Assembly (NCBI RefSeq): GCF_020184175.1
Contig: NC_065531.1
Span: 88,506,604-88,570,603, forward strand
Direction of reading: 5' to 3'
DNA from: Aphis gossypii
Taxonomy: Eukaryota; Arthropoda; Insecta; Hemiptera; Aphididae
Length of the DNA: 64,000 nt
Shown here: piece by piece, positions 26,461 to 37,665 of the stretch
How the letters are laid out: every line of letters begins with the position of its first letter
Numbering within the stretch: the stretch's first letter is position 1
Notes under the pieces: generated by a model
The model's database searches: none
What the model was told of the DNA's origin: nothing
The model's input: only the letters and a program-made list of their open reading frames with translations
Translations under genes and position numbers: made by a program

Positions 26461-26940
26461 ACTCTGAACGAAATGACAAATGTATTGATTTTAAAATGAT
26501 GTGTGTTTTGTTTTTGTATCTATTGTACAGCACAAATTGTCGAAATAATGCTTCAATTTCAAACTTTAGGGATGGTTTCCGATGGCAAAGGGAATATCCT
26601 TGGAGTATTATAAAGGTCAAACGTAAGAATTTTCCAGAATTTTTCAAAAAAATCGATTTTTTTATATGGTTGTAACTCAAAAATGAATCGCAGTAAATAC
26701 TTAAAATTTTCACTAAATGTTTATATTAATATTATCATCTATAGGTCAAATTTTCAAAATATTTTGAATTTTTTTAGTTCAAGTGTCGATAAAAAGTTTT
26801 GGGTATTCAAAAAAACTTGAAAATTTATTAAAAGATTTGTTATAAGTTGTTCTTATTATAGTTAAAAAAATCAAAAATTGTTAGCCACATTTTTTTTTAT
26901 AGGATGGTTTTTGGATTTTAAATATCTATGTTTAATGTTT
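26461..26940 (+). repeat. Rep-1 left half with first module
   Basis: Starts at ACTCTGAACGAAATGACAAA and includes GGAATATCCTTGGAGTATTA, GGTTGTAACTCAAAAATG, and a first module (AAAAGATTTGTTATAAGTTG at about 26829) followed by TTAAAAAAATCAAAAATTG. The copy breaks off near 26940. A 92-codon minus-strand frame over the left end is antisense to the repeat and is not conserved in other copies. Confidence 0.75.
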
Positions 26941-29900
26941 ATTTATACTTTTATACCACGCACGGCACGCAGTGATACAATTTGGTTATATTATGGCAAC
27001 AATGTTTTTTTGAAATAATAGTTACCACTTACTGTATAGGTAGTAGGTACATAACATAATATACTGTAGAATTTGGAATGTGGATTATAATTGGGTTTAG
27101 TTAGATTATAATTTGTATTTGGACAATTTGATGTGTAATGTGTATAACTAAGTTCGTAATACTATCAAACTAGGTTCTGACCACCAAACAATTGAAAATC
27201 TTCGTTGTTCGTCACATTTAGTATACAAATAACATATCACAATACTACATATTATACAATATATCCTATATTGTCTTGTATAACAATGAAGTGTAGTAGA
27301 TTAAAAGATAATATTAATGTTATTGATAGTATGCATAGATTTTGTCGTACACTGTGATGGGTCAAGTACATCTACGAAACGGGAACACTGCGGTATCTTT
27401 AGTATATATGTATAATAAAACTGGTCGAGAGTTAAGGATAGTGCCAAGTCGTTTTGGCCTCGTATAAGTCTCCTCTTGCCCTATTAACTATGGCTGGATT
27501 GTATGTATAGATATATATGCGGTGTAATTTGTATATTGGATTATATTATGTGCACACAGAGTCAAAATTGGCTTAAACGCGTGTGGTTCATTCGATTAAA
27601 TTACTACTCCGAGCAATGTAGAGTAGTAAAATAGACTGAAGCAGTCTTTATTTTTTTACTTCTATCCTGATTATAATATCTCTCATGATACATGTTAGTA
27701 ATTCATATTTAAAACTATACAATGTATAACATTTATGCTATATACGAATTTTGTAATAAATTATTGAATATAATTTGTATTTACTATTCAAAAATATATT
27801 AACGTGGTCACTAATTTTATTACGTTATATTGTTATAATGTTGATTATACACCAGCTGGATAATAATATAAATTTACAGATAGGAGTGTATCTATGATTA
27901 AAATATACAGGTTATTCCATAACACCGACAGATACAAAATGGCTGGGTAAAGGGATATTTAAAATTACAAATATCCATTTTTCTTGTCATGAAAAATCCG
28001 CAATAATTAATAATTTTAATAACAAAATAATTTTGAGAAATTTAAAATTCCCGCTCATATACTTGATTATTATTGGCTACCTTTACGCTACCATTTCTAT
28101 TTGTATCATCAAATATTTGATTGAGAAAGAGTAGGTATATATGCAATAACCTTGTATATTTTAACCACTAGTGTATCAAAGTTGATATATTAAGACCTCA
28201 GTGATATACAGTGTTTACACGTGTATATTTAACGTGTAGGGTTCAATTCTTATATTATACATTATACATATACGTATATTATATTATTATAGTCTATATA
28301 TTTTCTATGATGGGGTCGTAGTCATGTAAATATCCATACAATTTTTATTTTTATTTTTGTGTTTTGTTCGCATACTGCAACATTACCACAACAATAGAAT
28401 ATAATTAAGTTACTGTAAACATTAAACAAAAATTTCAATTAATTGTTTATATGACAGCAGTTATCTTTATTAATATAAGTTACAATACTTAAGTCTTAAA
28501 CATCTGCAATTAAGAAACGAAATCAAGTGTTGTCCATGACGTTTATATTTTTAATGTACTCACTAGTGTACACTAGCATAAGTCGTAAAAACATATTATT
28601 TATTATTATTGAATAAGCACTTGTTACTAACGGTTGGCGCTTTACTCAATGAATAAAAAAAAAAAGAAAAAAAAATTTTTAATAAAAATTGTTCATTAAT
28701 CAAGTAAAAAAAGAATATAGTTATTAAATCATAAAAAATTAAACTAAAATTGTAACAAGAACTAAATCCGTTATGTTAAACTACCAAATCAAAACAATTT
28801 ATAATAAAAGTAAATAATACTGACTGTGTGAAATGTGAAATGTGAACAATAAAATATTAAATTCAACATATAAAAGATATATATAATATTATAATATTGT
28901 TAACATTTACACGCATGAATAAAACAGTAAGAAAAATAGTGTTTGAACGTGATACATATTTTTGTGTATTATTGAATACAAATTTTATCATAATAACAAT
29001 GTGTAAATATGAAATAAAATAATCTGTATTGTCGGGTGCATCACAATGATGTCAGGAATTAAACCACTGATTTGAAAACACAAATTGTACCACTTAAGTA
29101 ATAATTGTTTTTCCCCAAACTGGTTCAACTTACGGTGAATTACAGCAACTTTGGTGAATGCAAATAGTATACGGAACCATAGACAATAATCGAACAAGAA
29201 TACCCGATCGTTTACGACAACTTGCATATAAGCATTTGACGAGACGCATTAATTAAATGGCAGTACGAATGACGACATCGACATATGATTTCGTGACCAA
29301 TGTTCAAATATCGGTTAACTGCAACAACGGTCTTCGGGCAAACGCAGTACAAAAAAAAAACTGTAATTTCTTTTTTTATAATCGAACACGCTACACACTT
29401 ACTGGAAAACAATAGACGTAGCAAAACCAAAAACAACAACGAACGCAATTGGTAATAACAGTTTGCTCTAAACGATCGCGTAACGAAAAAAGTACCAAAA
29501 AACAACACAACCGTTGAAAGTTCGAAGCGAAGAGGATGTTGTCCAAGAAACGATATGATTAATATGGGTACTCTAATGAAATATATAAATTAATTTTAAT
29601 ATACCTCTCCCTCATTTTCTATTTGGAAATTGTTGTGTGTTCTACTCGCTACTCGTACATAATACAATGTGAATAATATTTATTGGCGAAAAAAAAAACA
29701 CTCTTATTTATATTGAAGGAAAGTATGGAATAGTATTAGCATAACTAGTCTTAATTTGAGTTTATTTTAATACTTTCTATTATAGATGTTTTAACCTTTA
29801 ATAAAACCAATACTGAAGTAAACTGAAGTTTACTCAAACCAGTCTCAGTAATCAGTATTAAAATTTTTATTAATAATTGAGAAATAAAATGAACCTAATG

Positions 29901-30584
29901 AACGATTTTTTTTCTTCAAAATTAGAAGAGTACCGTCTTGGGATTTTTTCTATAGGTCTAAAAATAAGATCTACAATATTTGAGCTCTGTATAATATAAT
30001 TAACAGGGCGCGCTCTAAGCACAAAGTTTAGAGAAAATGTAAACATTTGTAATTTTTTAGATATCATCGTACAAGTTTTGGTTTTTTTTTAAAAGTCATA
30101 AGGAACTTTTTTTTTAACTTTATTTTTTACTAAAAAGTGTTCTTATCCATTTTTTACTTAGTCAATAATTTTTTAAAAACTAAAAAAACTATATAAAAGT
30201 AACATTTTGTGAAAAATGCGTGTTTTTTTCAACATCTCTCTAAATATTAAAGATACAAAAAATTTATGTACAAAAATTGATCTAATTTATTTTCACTAAA
30301 ATATATGTAACTATAAACTTTTGTGTTAGCTTACCTACTCATTTTGATTAAATTGAGAAAACATAAAAATAACTAATTTTTCTAAAAAATAAATTTTATA
30401 AAAATAATTTTTTTTTTAAGTATTTAAATATTCAAAGAAGAGGCTAAAGTACATTTTATTGTTTCAGAATATTTAGATCAAAGTCCTTGACTGATTGAAA
30501 CAATACAAACAAAATATTGGTTTATTTTGAAGTACAATATATTTTTAGAATGTTTAAATTACTCACTTGTAATAAAAATTGTTT
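26941..30584. other. AT-rich sequence with one CpG-richer patch
   Basis: Mostly unassigned. The patch 29200-29560 has many CpGs and two adjacent minus-strand frames (79 and 98 codons) without a recognised domain; on the minus strand it also holds CCAGTAAGTGTG near 29398, resembling a splice donor. That could mark an untranslated exon, but nothing else supports a gene. A TACAGGTTATTCCATAACAC segment at 27905 resembles a mariner-type end but has no partner. Confidence 0.35.
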
Positions 30585-30715
30585 TTAAGTTTCGTATCTC
30601 GTAGTACTGTAATAATAATCGTCTACAAGTTTGACGCCTCTTTCAAATGAATCGTAGACAATTCTTGGTTGTTCAATGCTAGTTTTTCCTTTTTGGTAAA
30701 CAATTGAGTTTAACT
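30585..30715 (-). pseudogene. possible piggyBac-like transposase fragment
   Basis: On the minus strand a 40-codon stretch ends at a stop at 30585-30587 and includes IVYDSF followed by RGVKLVDD and YYSTTRYET. In piggyBac transposases the end of the catalytic domain has a KGGVD..D......YS..R.T pattern preceded by a DYN-type motif. The order and spacing here fit except for a two-residue gap, and the first D of GGVD is changed to K. The flanking frames do not extend the match convincingly, and no TTAA-type ends were found. I see the motif; the family call is an inference, and a chance frame remains possible. Confidence 0.35.
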
Positions 30716-33578
30716 ATTCAGACGGATGAATTTGTAAAAAGTTTTCAATTTTAAAATTCTGAAATATATTTGCTGATCTTTGATTTGAGAGTGAGTAGAT
30801 TTATAATTAATATTAATTATTAAAAGTATAGTATGTAGATTGATAAATTGTTAAGCTGCAGAAAACATTTTATGTACTCTTTTATTTTTATGAAATTAAT
30901 ACATTTTGCGAGTAGCAATTAAGTTTATTGAATTATTGTTTCAATACAAATTATATTAAAATAACTCTGAATAATCAAATATACTATGTACATTTTATAT
31001 AAATACAATAGTATGTTATTACGCTGAATTGATAAAATAAATTATATTTTTATAATTAAGTATATAACATTGTATATTCGTAGGTCAGAAATCTTACAGT
31101 ATGTAATATGTGTATGCTTAACATTTACTCTTGGTTGATAATATTTTTTTTGGTAATTTTTATAATTTTTCACTATTTATAGAGTTACGAGTTCATTTAA
31201 TTTTAACTTGATGTTAGTACTCTTTTGTTTTTTTTCTCTCCATCTGAATTGTTTCTGGTGGGTAACGCAATATATCAAGGAAACTTTGAAGCGTACAATA
31301 ATAAAGAATGTTCCGGTATCTCGAAATGTGTTATTTTTTTATCTCCATGAAGGCTAGAAAATAGACAATAGTGTAAATAGAAAAGAGCTTAGGTTGAGTA
31401 GAAGAGAGAATATACACTGAAATAAAAACGGGTTTCGTTTATAAAAGAACTTCAAAAAATGCTTGGCGAAAGTACATAGTATACTATATAATAATATATT
31501 GACTTGATTAAATACTTTTATTTCTTTTCGTATAGTTTTTTTATACTATTTTTTATGACATAAACACAACACATTTAAGACGCATGTTGATGATTATTTT
31601 GTTTTTCGATGTTTAATCAGATTATAGTTTTTAGAATAATTTTTTATCTGTTTACCTATTTATCTATGATATATTATATTCTTTAGGTAAACGCGTGTCC
31701 GAAATAATACTACTAAAATTATTGTTATATGACCGTGGTTTTGGTACGTGATTGGAATCCGTCTGAAGGCAATAGCAATTTAGTATGTTCGATTGTAATC
31801 TCGACAACATTATATTATATCAGTGACGTTGTCCCCTAAACTTGTGTCCCAGATTACTATTCCCTAGGTAACAAGATAAATACGGTTCAGTTACATGGTG
31901 GAAATTAACTATCATAAGATATTATATTATGTACATAGTGTTAATAATGTAATATCCATTTGTGCAACTATTCTGCAGAGCATAATAAGAGTTATCAAAC
32001 TTTTAGATGTGTCATATAGCCATATTTACGTATACTATTGACATAAGGCAGCTCATACACAGACACATTTAAGAAGGAGATGATGCAAATTAATTGTGAG
32101 CTAACAATGAGCTATTATTGTATACATTTTAATGTGTTATAATTTATAAATATTGTAACACCTAAATCTGTTGCACTATTATTTGCTCTGATAAATAGTA
32201 TTTATAATTTGTGTAGGTACCTATATCAAAAGTTTAGGAAAAAAATTTATATCAGTAAATTAAATTAAATTAAATTTTATAATTGCTAACTAATGATATA
32301 ATTTGTATTATTTAAATCGTCCGAAAATGTCTAAATATTAACATTTTAATTAATTTTTAATTGTAACAAAACTATGCACAGTATTATAAACGTATAACCG
32401 TTGGCTGGCGTAGTTTATAGAAAATTTCAGTACATTGATGAGTTAATTATATTCAAATGGTATTATAATGATGTACTATAAATGTGGTTATTAATAAAAA
32501 AAAGATGGCCATTGGGTACCGCTCTATTGTACATTATAGGTATCCAATAAGTCACCTGTAAAATTTTAATTCATTGATATATTATTAATTATTACATAAA
32601 AAAAAAAAAAACAATTCTGGGTGAAGAAGCCATTAGCCTGTTATATGTTATATTTTTTGATATTGCTTTTAAGTATAATAAATTTTTTTGGGATTCTTTC
32701 CTACATTTAAAAGTGTTGGAGAATATAATCACCTATCAGAAACAAAAAATATTACGTTTACGCTTTTATCTTCCTCTTGATCGTCGGAGAGATTTTGAAG
32801 TCGGGTATTCGAGAATATGACTAAGTACACCTTAATATAAAATTGATATATAAATTATATTATGCTCATACACCTTACCTTTCTTGCAGCTGTATAAATG
32901 TTATTTCGTAACTTGATAAGGTAACACAAATTAAAAATCTTTAAACCCTCAAATCCAAATAAATACAATATTGATATAATATCAATATTCGTTAAAAAGA
33001 AAAAAATCCAGTGGTCGATCGTAGAATCTGGTGTGGTCGATATAGCTGATGTTCATGGCCTCATGTACCTAACCTAACTGAAAAAATACGACACAGTGAA
33101 GCCGACTAGAATTACTGACGGCTTCATCAAAGGCTTCTGTGGTTCCAATAAACTAGCTTTATCCTTGGTGGCAGAAACGCTTATTGAGCCACACCCTATC
33201 TCTGGCGGTATACGTGTAAGTCACATACCTTGCACTTCATTGTCACATCATGGACCATGGTGAGTCTTTACGTGACCTCTCTCAAATATTTATATTATTA
33301 TACTATTATCTTTACATTTATATTTATTGAAGGAACTGTTCAGCGTGACAACTTGACCGTTGTTTATTTATTATATTATTTTAAACTGTCACAATACAAT
33401 GATATATATATCGTCACAGTATATTTATAATATGATGTTATAATCCCGTGTACTGTGTAATAATAGTGTCTTGTGATAATTAGTTCTTTAGGTTGTTATG
33501 ATATTGAGTATTGACAAGAAAAAAAAAAGAGGTCAACAAATTGTAAAATTACAAGAGATTTGTGATCGACTTATTGGC
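30716..33578. other. AT-rich sequence, one unexplained G+C-richer patch
   Basis: No supported gene. The patch at 33000-33250 is richer in G+C and has a plus-strand open stretch of about 55 codons ending at CATGGACCATGGTGAGTC. That end contains a GTGAGT splice-donor-like site. No domain was recognised, and the open stretch has no ATG in a good position. Confidence 0.35.

Positions 33579-33615
<37 letters not shown>
33579..33615. repeat. (CA)n(TA)n compound microsatellite
   Basis: About eight CA units followed directly by about eleven TA units. Confidence 0.95.
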
Positions 33616-34727
33616 CATATGTGTAGATAAGATGACTTCACGTGATTATACAATTTTGATAAACAGTTTAGACCCAGGGAACGGTAGGTTCAACATGTGT
33701 AATATGTGCGAAATATTATGTTATCCAGATGTTTACTTCCACCTCAATATTTGCAATAATATCGTTAGTTCACAAATGCCAGAAAACCCATAACAACATC
33801 TATTAAATATTGACTCAGATTTTCAATTGTAATACCTAAATTTAATATGATATTGCCATATCCTACTCTATAAATATAGAATATTAATAACAGTCTCTCT
33901 ACATCTATTTACTTTATTGTCACGATCTGTTTCGCGTTATCAGATTTAAAATAAACTTATGTACATTAAATATCTCACAGTTATTGACTCATTCGATTAT
34001 CTATTTATATAAATGGCCTCGGGTGCATGTAATATAATTACATCGTTAGACAGATAGGGGTTATATGAATATATATATATATCAACTAATCTAACCAGGG
34101 CGATGATAGAGATAAAAAAAACTCAAAACCTTATAAGATCAATACCTTTTATCGTTCTGCTTAGAATCTAAATCTAAAATAGACTAAGAGTTAAAGACTC
34201 AATGATAACAGATTATTAGATCACTTATTAACAGGTTATTATTATTTACTATTAAATAAAATTATGTAATAATTTAAAACATCGTAAATCTTACAAAACG
34301 AATATCGTTGTCGATTTTTTGCTCGCTAATTAAATTTATTATTTACTAGACCATGTTTGTAATCATTTAAGTTGGCTATTGAAAGACAAAAGGTGCACTC
34401 GGAAACTACTATATAGTACTTTCTAAATTAACCTTAAATCAATTTTGGGGAATTTAAAAATGTATCTGTACCTATACAAAAATTTATCTTATATATATAG
34501 TTAAAAAAAGGTTAAATTCCGTACATTTCCACAAATTACCAACACAATTGTTGCGTGTTTCAAGTATAATAACATACATATTTTATATAAAACTAACTCA
34601 GTGAAAACGAAAAAAATATTGCTTCTCTCTTTGAATAAGTCACTATGAAGGTTAAATAAAATAAAGAAGTATCAATACACAATACTGTATGCTGATTTAA
34701 ATAGTAGAAACATATATAATATATATA
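33616..34727. other. AT-rich sequence, no feature seen
   Basis: A short (AT)n run lies near 34069-34082. No gene or repeat end recognised before the TA target of the next element. Confidence 0.4.
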
Positions 34728-35165
34728 CAGTGTGTTCACCAATTTAGGGAACACTTAATTTCTCGGCTTGGTTATTTTGGAATAAATCAATTTCTTTTTT
34801 TACAAGCCAGTGGTATATAAATACACATTTATAGATACATTTCAAAATTTTTATTATTTCGGTCTGGTTAGGTTATTTAATTTTTTTCTTAAGTGCTATA
34901 ATGTTGTACCCATATTATGTGACTCTTGTTTATAACACTTATCACAAAAACAAATACAACAGTACAAATATTTAAAAAGTAACCAATAAGAATTAATTGT
35001 AAATGATATCATAATTTTTTTAAAATAATAATAAAAAAAAATGTATTATTTATTAAAATTGACATGGCTCTTATTGAGTCAATTTTGAATTTAGAACCAT
35101 AGTTGAATCATCAAAATTATTTAAAAAAACAGTCCTATCTTAATATGGTGTTCAAAATATAATTG
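34728..35165 (+). mobile_element. Rep-2 copy, rearranged (Tc1/mariner-like ends)
   Basis: Left end CAGTGTGTTCACCAATTTAG preceded by TA, as in the other two copies. The left arm matches for about 140 bp and then stops at GGTCTG, where a GTTAGGTTA tract begins (34867-34875). The inverted arm resumes further right (ATGGCTCTTATTGAGTC, TAGAACCATAGTTGAATC) and breaks near 35165, before the right terminus. The interior shares a GTACAAATATTT..AAGTAACC segment, inverted, with the copy at 51696, so both derive from one longer parent. No transposase frame was found. Confidence 0.7.
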
Positions 35166-35941
35166 TTAGGTTTATTTATTTATATATCACACATTGGATA
35201 ATTATTATTATACTACTTTTTGAATGAAATAACTCGGATTCCACGTTCAGATCGTATTGTTTTTAAATTTAAATTTCACCCCTTAGCCAAAACTAAAGCT
35301 TTTGGAAACACGTTTTTTTGCAGGGTTTTAAGCTTTTTCTTTTACTTTTTGAAATGTATTCATATACCAAGATGATAATACTACATTGTAATCTGGAGCA
35401 TTAAATTGATATAGTTAAAAGTCGTTTCTTTACATAATTCTCCAAATATTCGTATAGTTATATATGTATACAGCATATTTTATGACAAACGCTTCAAAAC
35501 AAAATAACGCAGACATTCATTGTCTTTTGACCTGTATATATTATATAATATAATATGTATCTACGTATAATGTATATGTATATTATAAAATTACCAGCTA
35601 AGCGAGCGGAATTTTACATACAGAGAGATACTTAAAAGTTAAAACCACATCATCTTTATAATTATATTCTTTTTGGTACCTCTGTTCTTATATACGATAG
35701 ATGTTAATTTATTCATCCAGGCGAGTTTATGGCGTGCGCATCCCCCGATGTTCATAGCCATTGGATTATTTGACATTAGTTTATCCATTGACTCAAAACA
35801 GCACATCAGTAGCGTTAGATTAGGTCAGGTTTTTTATTCAATGAACGATACGTCGGAGGGGCTAAAGAATATGCAAACAGTCAGTTCTTATATAGTGGTA
35901 TAGAAAAACAAAACAAAAAAAAGGTTAGGTTAAGTTGTTAT
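35166..35941. other. mixed sequence, no supported gene
   Basis: A 76-codon plus-strand frame (35673-35903) and an antisense frame overlap in a slightly G+C-richer patch (35690-35880). Neither has a domain I recognise. A GGTTAGGTTAAG tract lies near 35920. Confidence 0.35.
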
Positions 35942-35956
35942 AAGAGTGTAATAATT

Positions 35957-36023
35957 CGGGAGGAAGTAATGCGAAAGCAATCCCCTCTCGGTCGTCGGTT
36001 CAACTAGCAAAAAAAAAAAAAAA
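35957..36023 (+). mobile_element. poly(A) retroelement copy, 5'-truncated (S2)
   Basis: Starts at CGGGAGGAAGTAATGCGAAA and ends in an A-run. Perfect 15-bp direct repeats AAGAGTGTAATAATT flank it (35942-35956 and 36024-36038). The block GTAATGCGAAAGCA, the later GTCGTCGGTTC block and the A tail match the 3' end of the insert at 16825-17017. Two independent insertions with different target duplications show this is a retrotransposed family and not a segmental copy. Confidence 0.78.
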
Positions 36024-36038
36024 AAGAGTGTAATAATT

Positions 36039-36904
36039 ATAAAACTATGCCTTATACTCAGACAGATGTTTCTAAATAAACTTACGGTCAGGACGTTTGT
36101 TTAAGAACATTGAGATGAGGCAGAATAGAGTTAACTTTGTTTAAGATTAGGATAATATATATAATATAATTAAATATATAGATATAAAGTGTAAGTAATA
36201 TTATAATAAATAAAAAAATGATGGATTTAACTTATCATTTTTATCGCAATACATTTTTTAATATTCTTATATCCATTTAATAATAATAATTAATCATGTA
36301 TTAAAAAATGTATTTATTAAAAAAAATTATTATACAGCTAATTAGTTAATTACATTGTTTCTATAATTTCTATTACAACATTTATTGGTGTTTTATATCT
36401 ATTGTATAGTAAAAAAAAAAATATAAAAAAACTCTAACAGAGCACATAGTTTTAAGTTGACCACGGCGAATATTTTTATTGGTAAATTATTAATACAAAC
36501 AATGATAAAATCATAAAATCATTATAGGTATTTAGTACACAATTAATCGTCGGAACTCAATTTGAACTCCAAGTGCTCAACCATTTGGTAGCCACTGTTC
36601 GTGAACAGGAAAATAAATGTTCGCGTAATGGAACTTGAAATGGTAACAAAACGGCAAAACAACTAGACTCGCTGTCACTAACGTAATATAGATTTGTATT
36701 GTCCGTCGACTAAATGAAATATTGATTTGTGACTCTAAGTCAATTAAAGCGAGAGAAACTTAACAACTTCCGTATCGATCACGTACGGATGTCATGTGCT
36801 ATGTGAACTAAATATATCATAACGAGCATTACAGAGAGTCATGCTCGAATAAAAACAAAGGTGTGGATAGATAGCGAGGTAGTCGATGGCGGAACAACGT
36901 CCTT
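36039..36904. other. AT-rich, then mixed sequence next to a gag relic
   Basis: The right part (36540-36900) is less AT-rich and may be the further decayed protease-side region of the retrotransposon relic at 36905, but I could not align it with confidence. Confidence 0.35.
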
Positions 36905-37665
36905 ATCATTAGGATGCAACACAAACCTAACTTATAATGACGACGCAGGCAAAGTGTACATTTTGTGGGAACTTTGCAACTATTTGACCAATGATCGATA
37001 CCGAGACAAGAAAAACATATACGTTGAATACGATCCCATTTTGTACGCTCATCAGATGACCATGCACCGAATCTACGATCAGCATCGAGCGCATGTGAAT
37101 GATCACAATACTTACATAACGCTGTAGATCAGTGGTGGATCCAGGACTTAATTTTTTAGGAGAAGACCATAATAGTAGTTACCAACGGTTACGAGATAGA
37201 ATTATAATTTTGTCACACACTTAATCACTTACCTATATGTCCTATTGAATTAATAAAACCTTACTTAGCCCAATAGAAAGAGGAAAGACCCCTCCGGCCC
37301 CATTAAATTCGTTATAGCTGTAGATAACAGTGCTGCAGAAGGGCAGTCAACAGAAAAACAGGAGGTGATCTATTTGTTTTCCACTGCTTCTTGAACGGAA
37401 CAATTGAACAATATTTTGGATGCAATGCGATCTCGGCACGGCTATAATTGGGCACTTTTTGTACATGCTCGAGCATAGCGGTTCGAGATTTGACGAATGT
37501 GAAAAATTCTTTATTGTTGTGGTCAGTTGTTACTCAAACAGAGTGCGGCATGATGCCTAACCTAAAACCGCAATTCAGCTGAAAACAAAATAAGGTCACC
37601 CAAATTTGTGACCTTAATGACTTAAATAACTGCTTTAATAACTGAGACATTTTTCTCGAAATCGT
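36905..37665 (-). pseudogene. decayed BEL/Pao-type gag (zinc-knuckle region)
   Basis: Read on the minus strand, the segment encodes in order: EFFTFVKSRTAMLE (about 37470-37509), which fits the linker of BEL/Pao gag proteins; CKYCDHSH (37094-37117); and CFSCLG, an H, and C (36991-37017) followed by KCTLCLRRHY. The C..C...H, then CF.CL....H....C, then KC..C.R.H order is the zinc-knuckle pattern of BEL/Pao gag as I know it. Gag packages the RNA of these LTR retrotransposons. The copy is broken: there are in-frame stops (one at the TAG read as AAATAG on the minus strand, near 37370), a frame change between the linker and the knuckles, and a MITE at 37130-37317. An 88-codon plus-strand frame (36861-37127) is only its antisense shadow. 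LTRs and pol were not found. Confidence 0.68.
37130..37317. mobile_element. hAT-type MITE inside the gag relic (188 bp)
   Basis: Left end CAGTGGTGGATCCAGGAC, a form common for hAT elements in insects. A perfect 8-bp direct repeat CTGTAGAT flanks the insert (37122-37129 and 37318-37325). The right end, read inverted, is CTATAACGAATTTA. It matches the left end poorly, but nearly all differences are transitions. Removing the insert restores continuity of the antisense gag frame, an independent check on the boundaries. Confidence 0.75.

Noticed and set aside
26435..26713. 92-codon minus-strand frame
   Set aside because: Antisense to the Rep-1 left end and not open in other copies.
27905..28090. 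Mariner-like end CAGGTTATTCCATAACAC
   Set aside because: No inverted partner within about 1.5 kb and no TA duplication that can be paired.
28215..28250. Possible tRNA B-box (GGGTTCAATTC)
   Set aside because: No A-box, acceptor stem or cloverleaf could be folded around it.
35673..35903. 76-codon plus-strand frame
   Set aside because: No recognised domain; an antisense open stretch of similar quality overlaps it.
36861..37127. 88-codon plus-strand frame as a host gene
   Set aside because: It is the shadow of an antisense gag relic with zinc-knuckle motifs and has no ATG start.
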